From Sulfurovum sp. (GTDB taxonomy: Bacteria > Campylobacterota > Campylobacteria > Campylobacterales > Sulfurovaceae): a stretch of DNA of 64,000 nt. The notes below the pieces were generated by a model. That model made no database searches and had not been told where the DNA came from. It was given only the letters and a program-made list of their open reading frames with translations. A program made the position numbers and the translations under genes. Positions 63,938 to 64,000 of this stretch are shown one piece after another; positions within the stretch are counted from its first letter, which is position 1; every line of letters begins with the position of its first letter. The stretch spans positions 62,001 to 126,000 of the forward strand of contig JAUZSQ010000110.1 in assembly GCA_030949325.1 (NCBI GenBank). Reading direction: 5' to 3'.

Positions 63938-64000
63938 ACTACCTATTACAAGCTATATCAATTTTATAGTGATTATGTATGCGTTTATTTTACCCATATC
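63924..64000 (+). CDS. N-terminus of a membrane protein (possibly O-antigen ligase), truncated by window end
   Basis: MTLAKLPITSYINFIVIMYAFILPI...; overlaps the tagD stop. Confidence 0.4.
   Translation, partial: MTLAKLPITSYINFIVIMYAFILPI

Overview
The window is a low-GC chromosomal segment from a Campylobacterota bacterium, probably Sulfurovum/Sulfurimonas-like (inferred from gene content and gene neighbourhoods). Most of it is housekeeping: ispE, rubrerythrin, truB, a uvrD/rep helicase, cysK, pyrC, yidD, lnt, yajC-secD-secF, nfo, a 14-gene-type complex I cluster without recognisable nuoF, miaA, pssA, ubiA, ftsH, prmA, hisA/hisH and an LOS/CDP-glycerol locus. There are also two tRNA-Glu genes and one tRNA-Arg.

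Accessory content:
(i) a GlcNAc PTS island (nagA, crr, nagE, HPr-EI fusion);
(ii) two toxin-antitoxin loci, one a remnant inside the nuo cluster;
(iii) a two-gene P-loop ATPase module beside tRNA-Arg, whose consensus promoter lies inside an 18-bp inverted repeat;
(iv) a tandem duplication of an ATPase + TOPRIM-like gene pair inserted between hisH and hisA. This is my best candidate for an undescribed, possibly defence-like, system.

The ORF track is broken by many single-base frameshifts (at least 20, many in essential genes). They look like sequencing or assembly indels, so I report reconstructed gene spans where the continuation in another frame is clear. Family calls come from reading motifs by eye; no database search was run.
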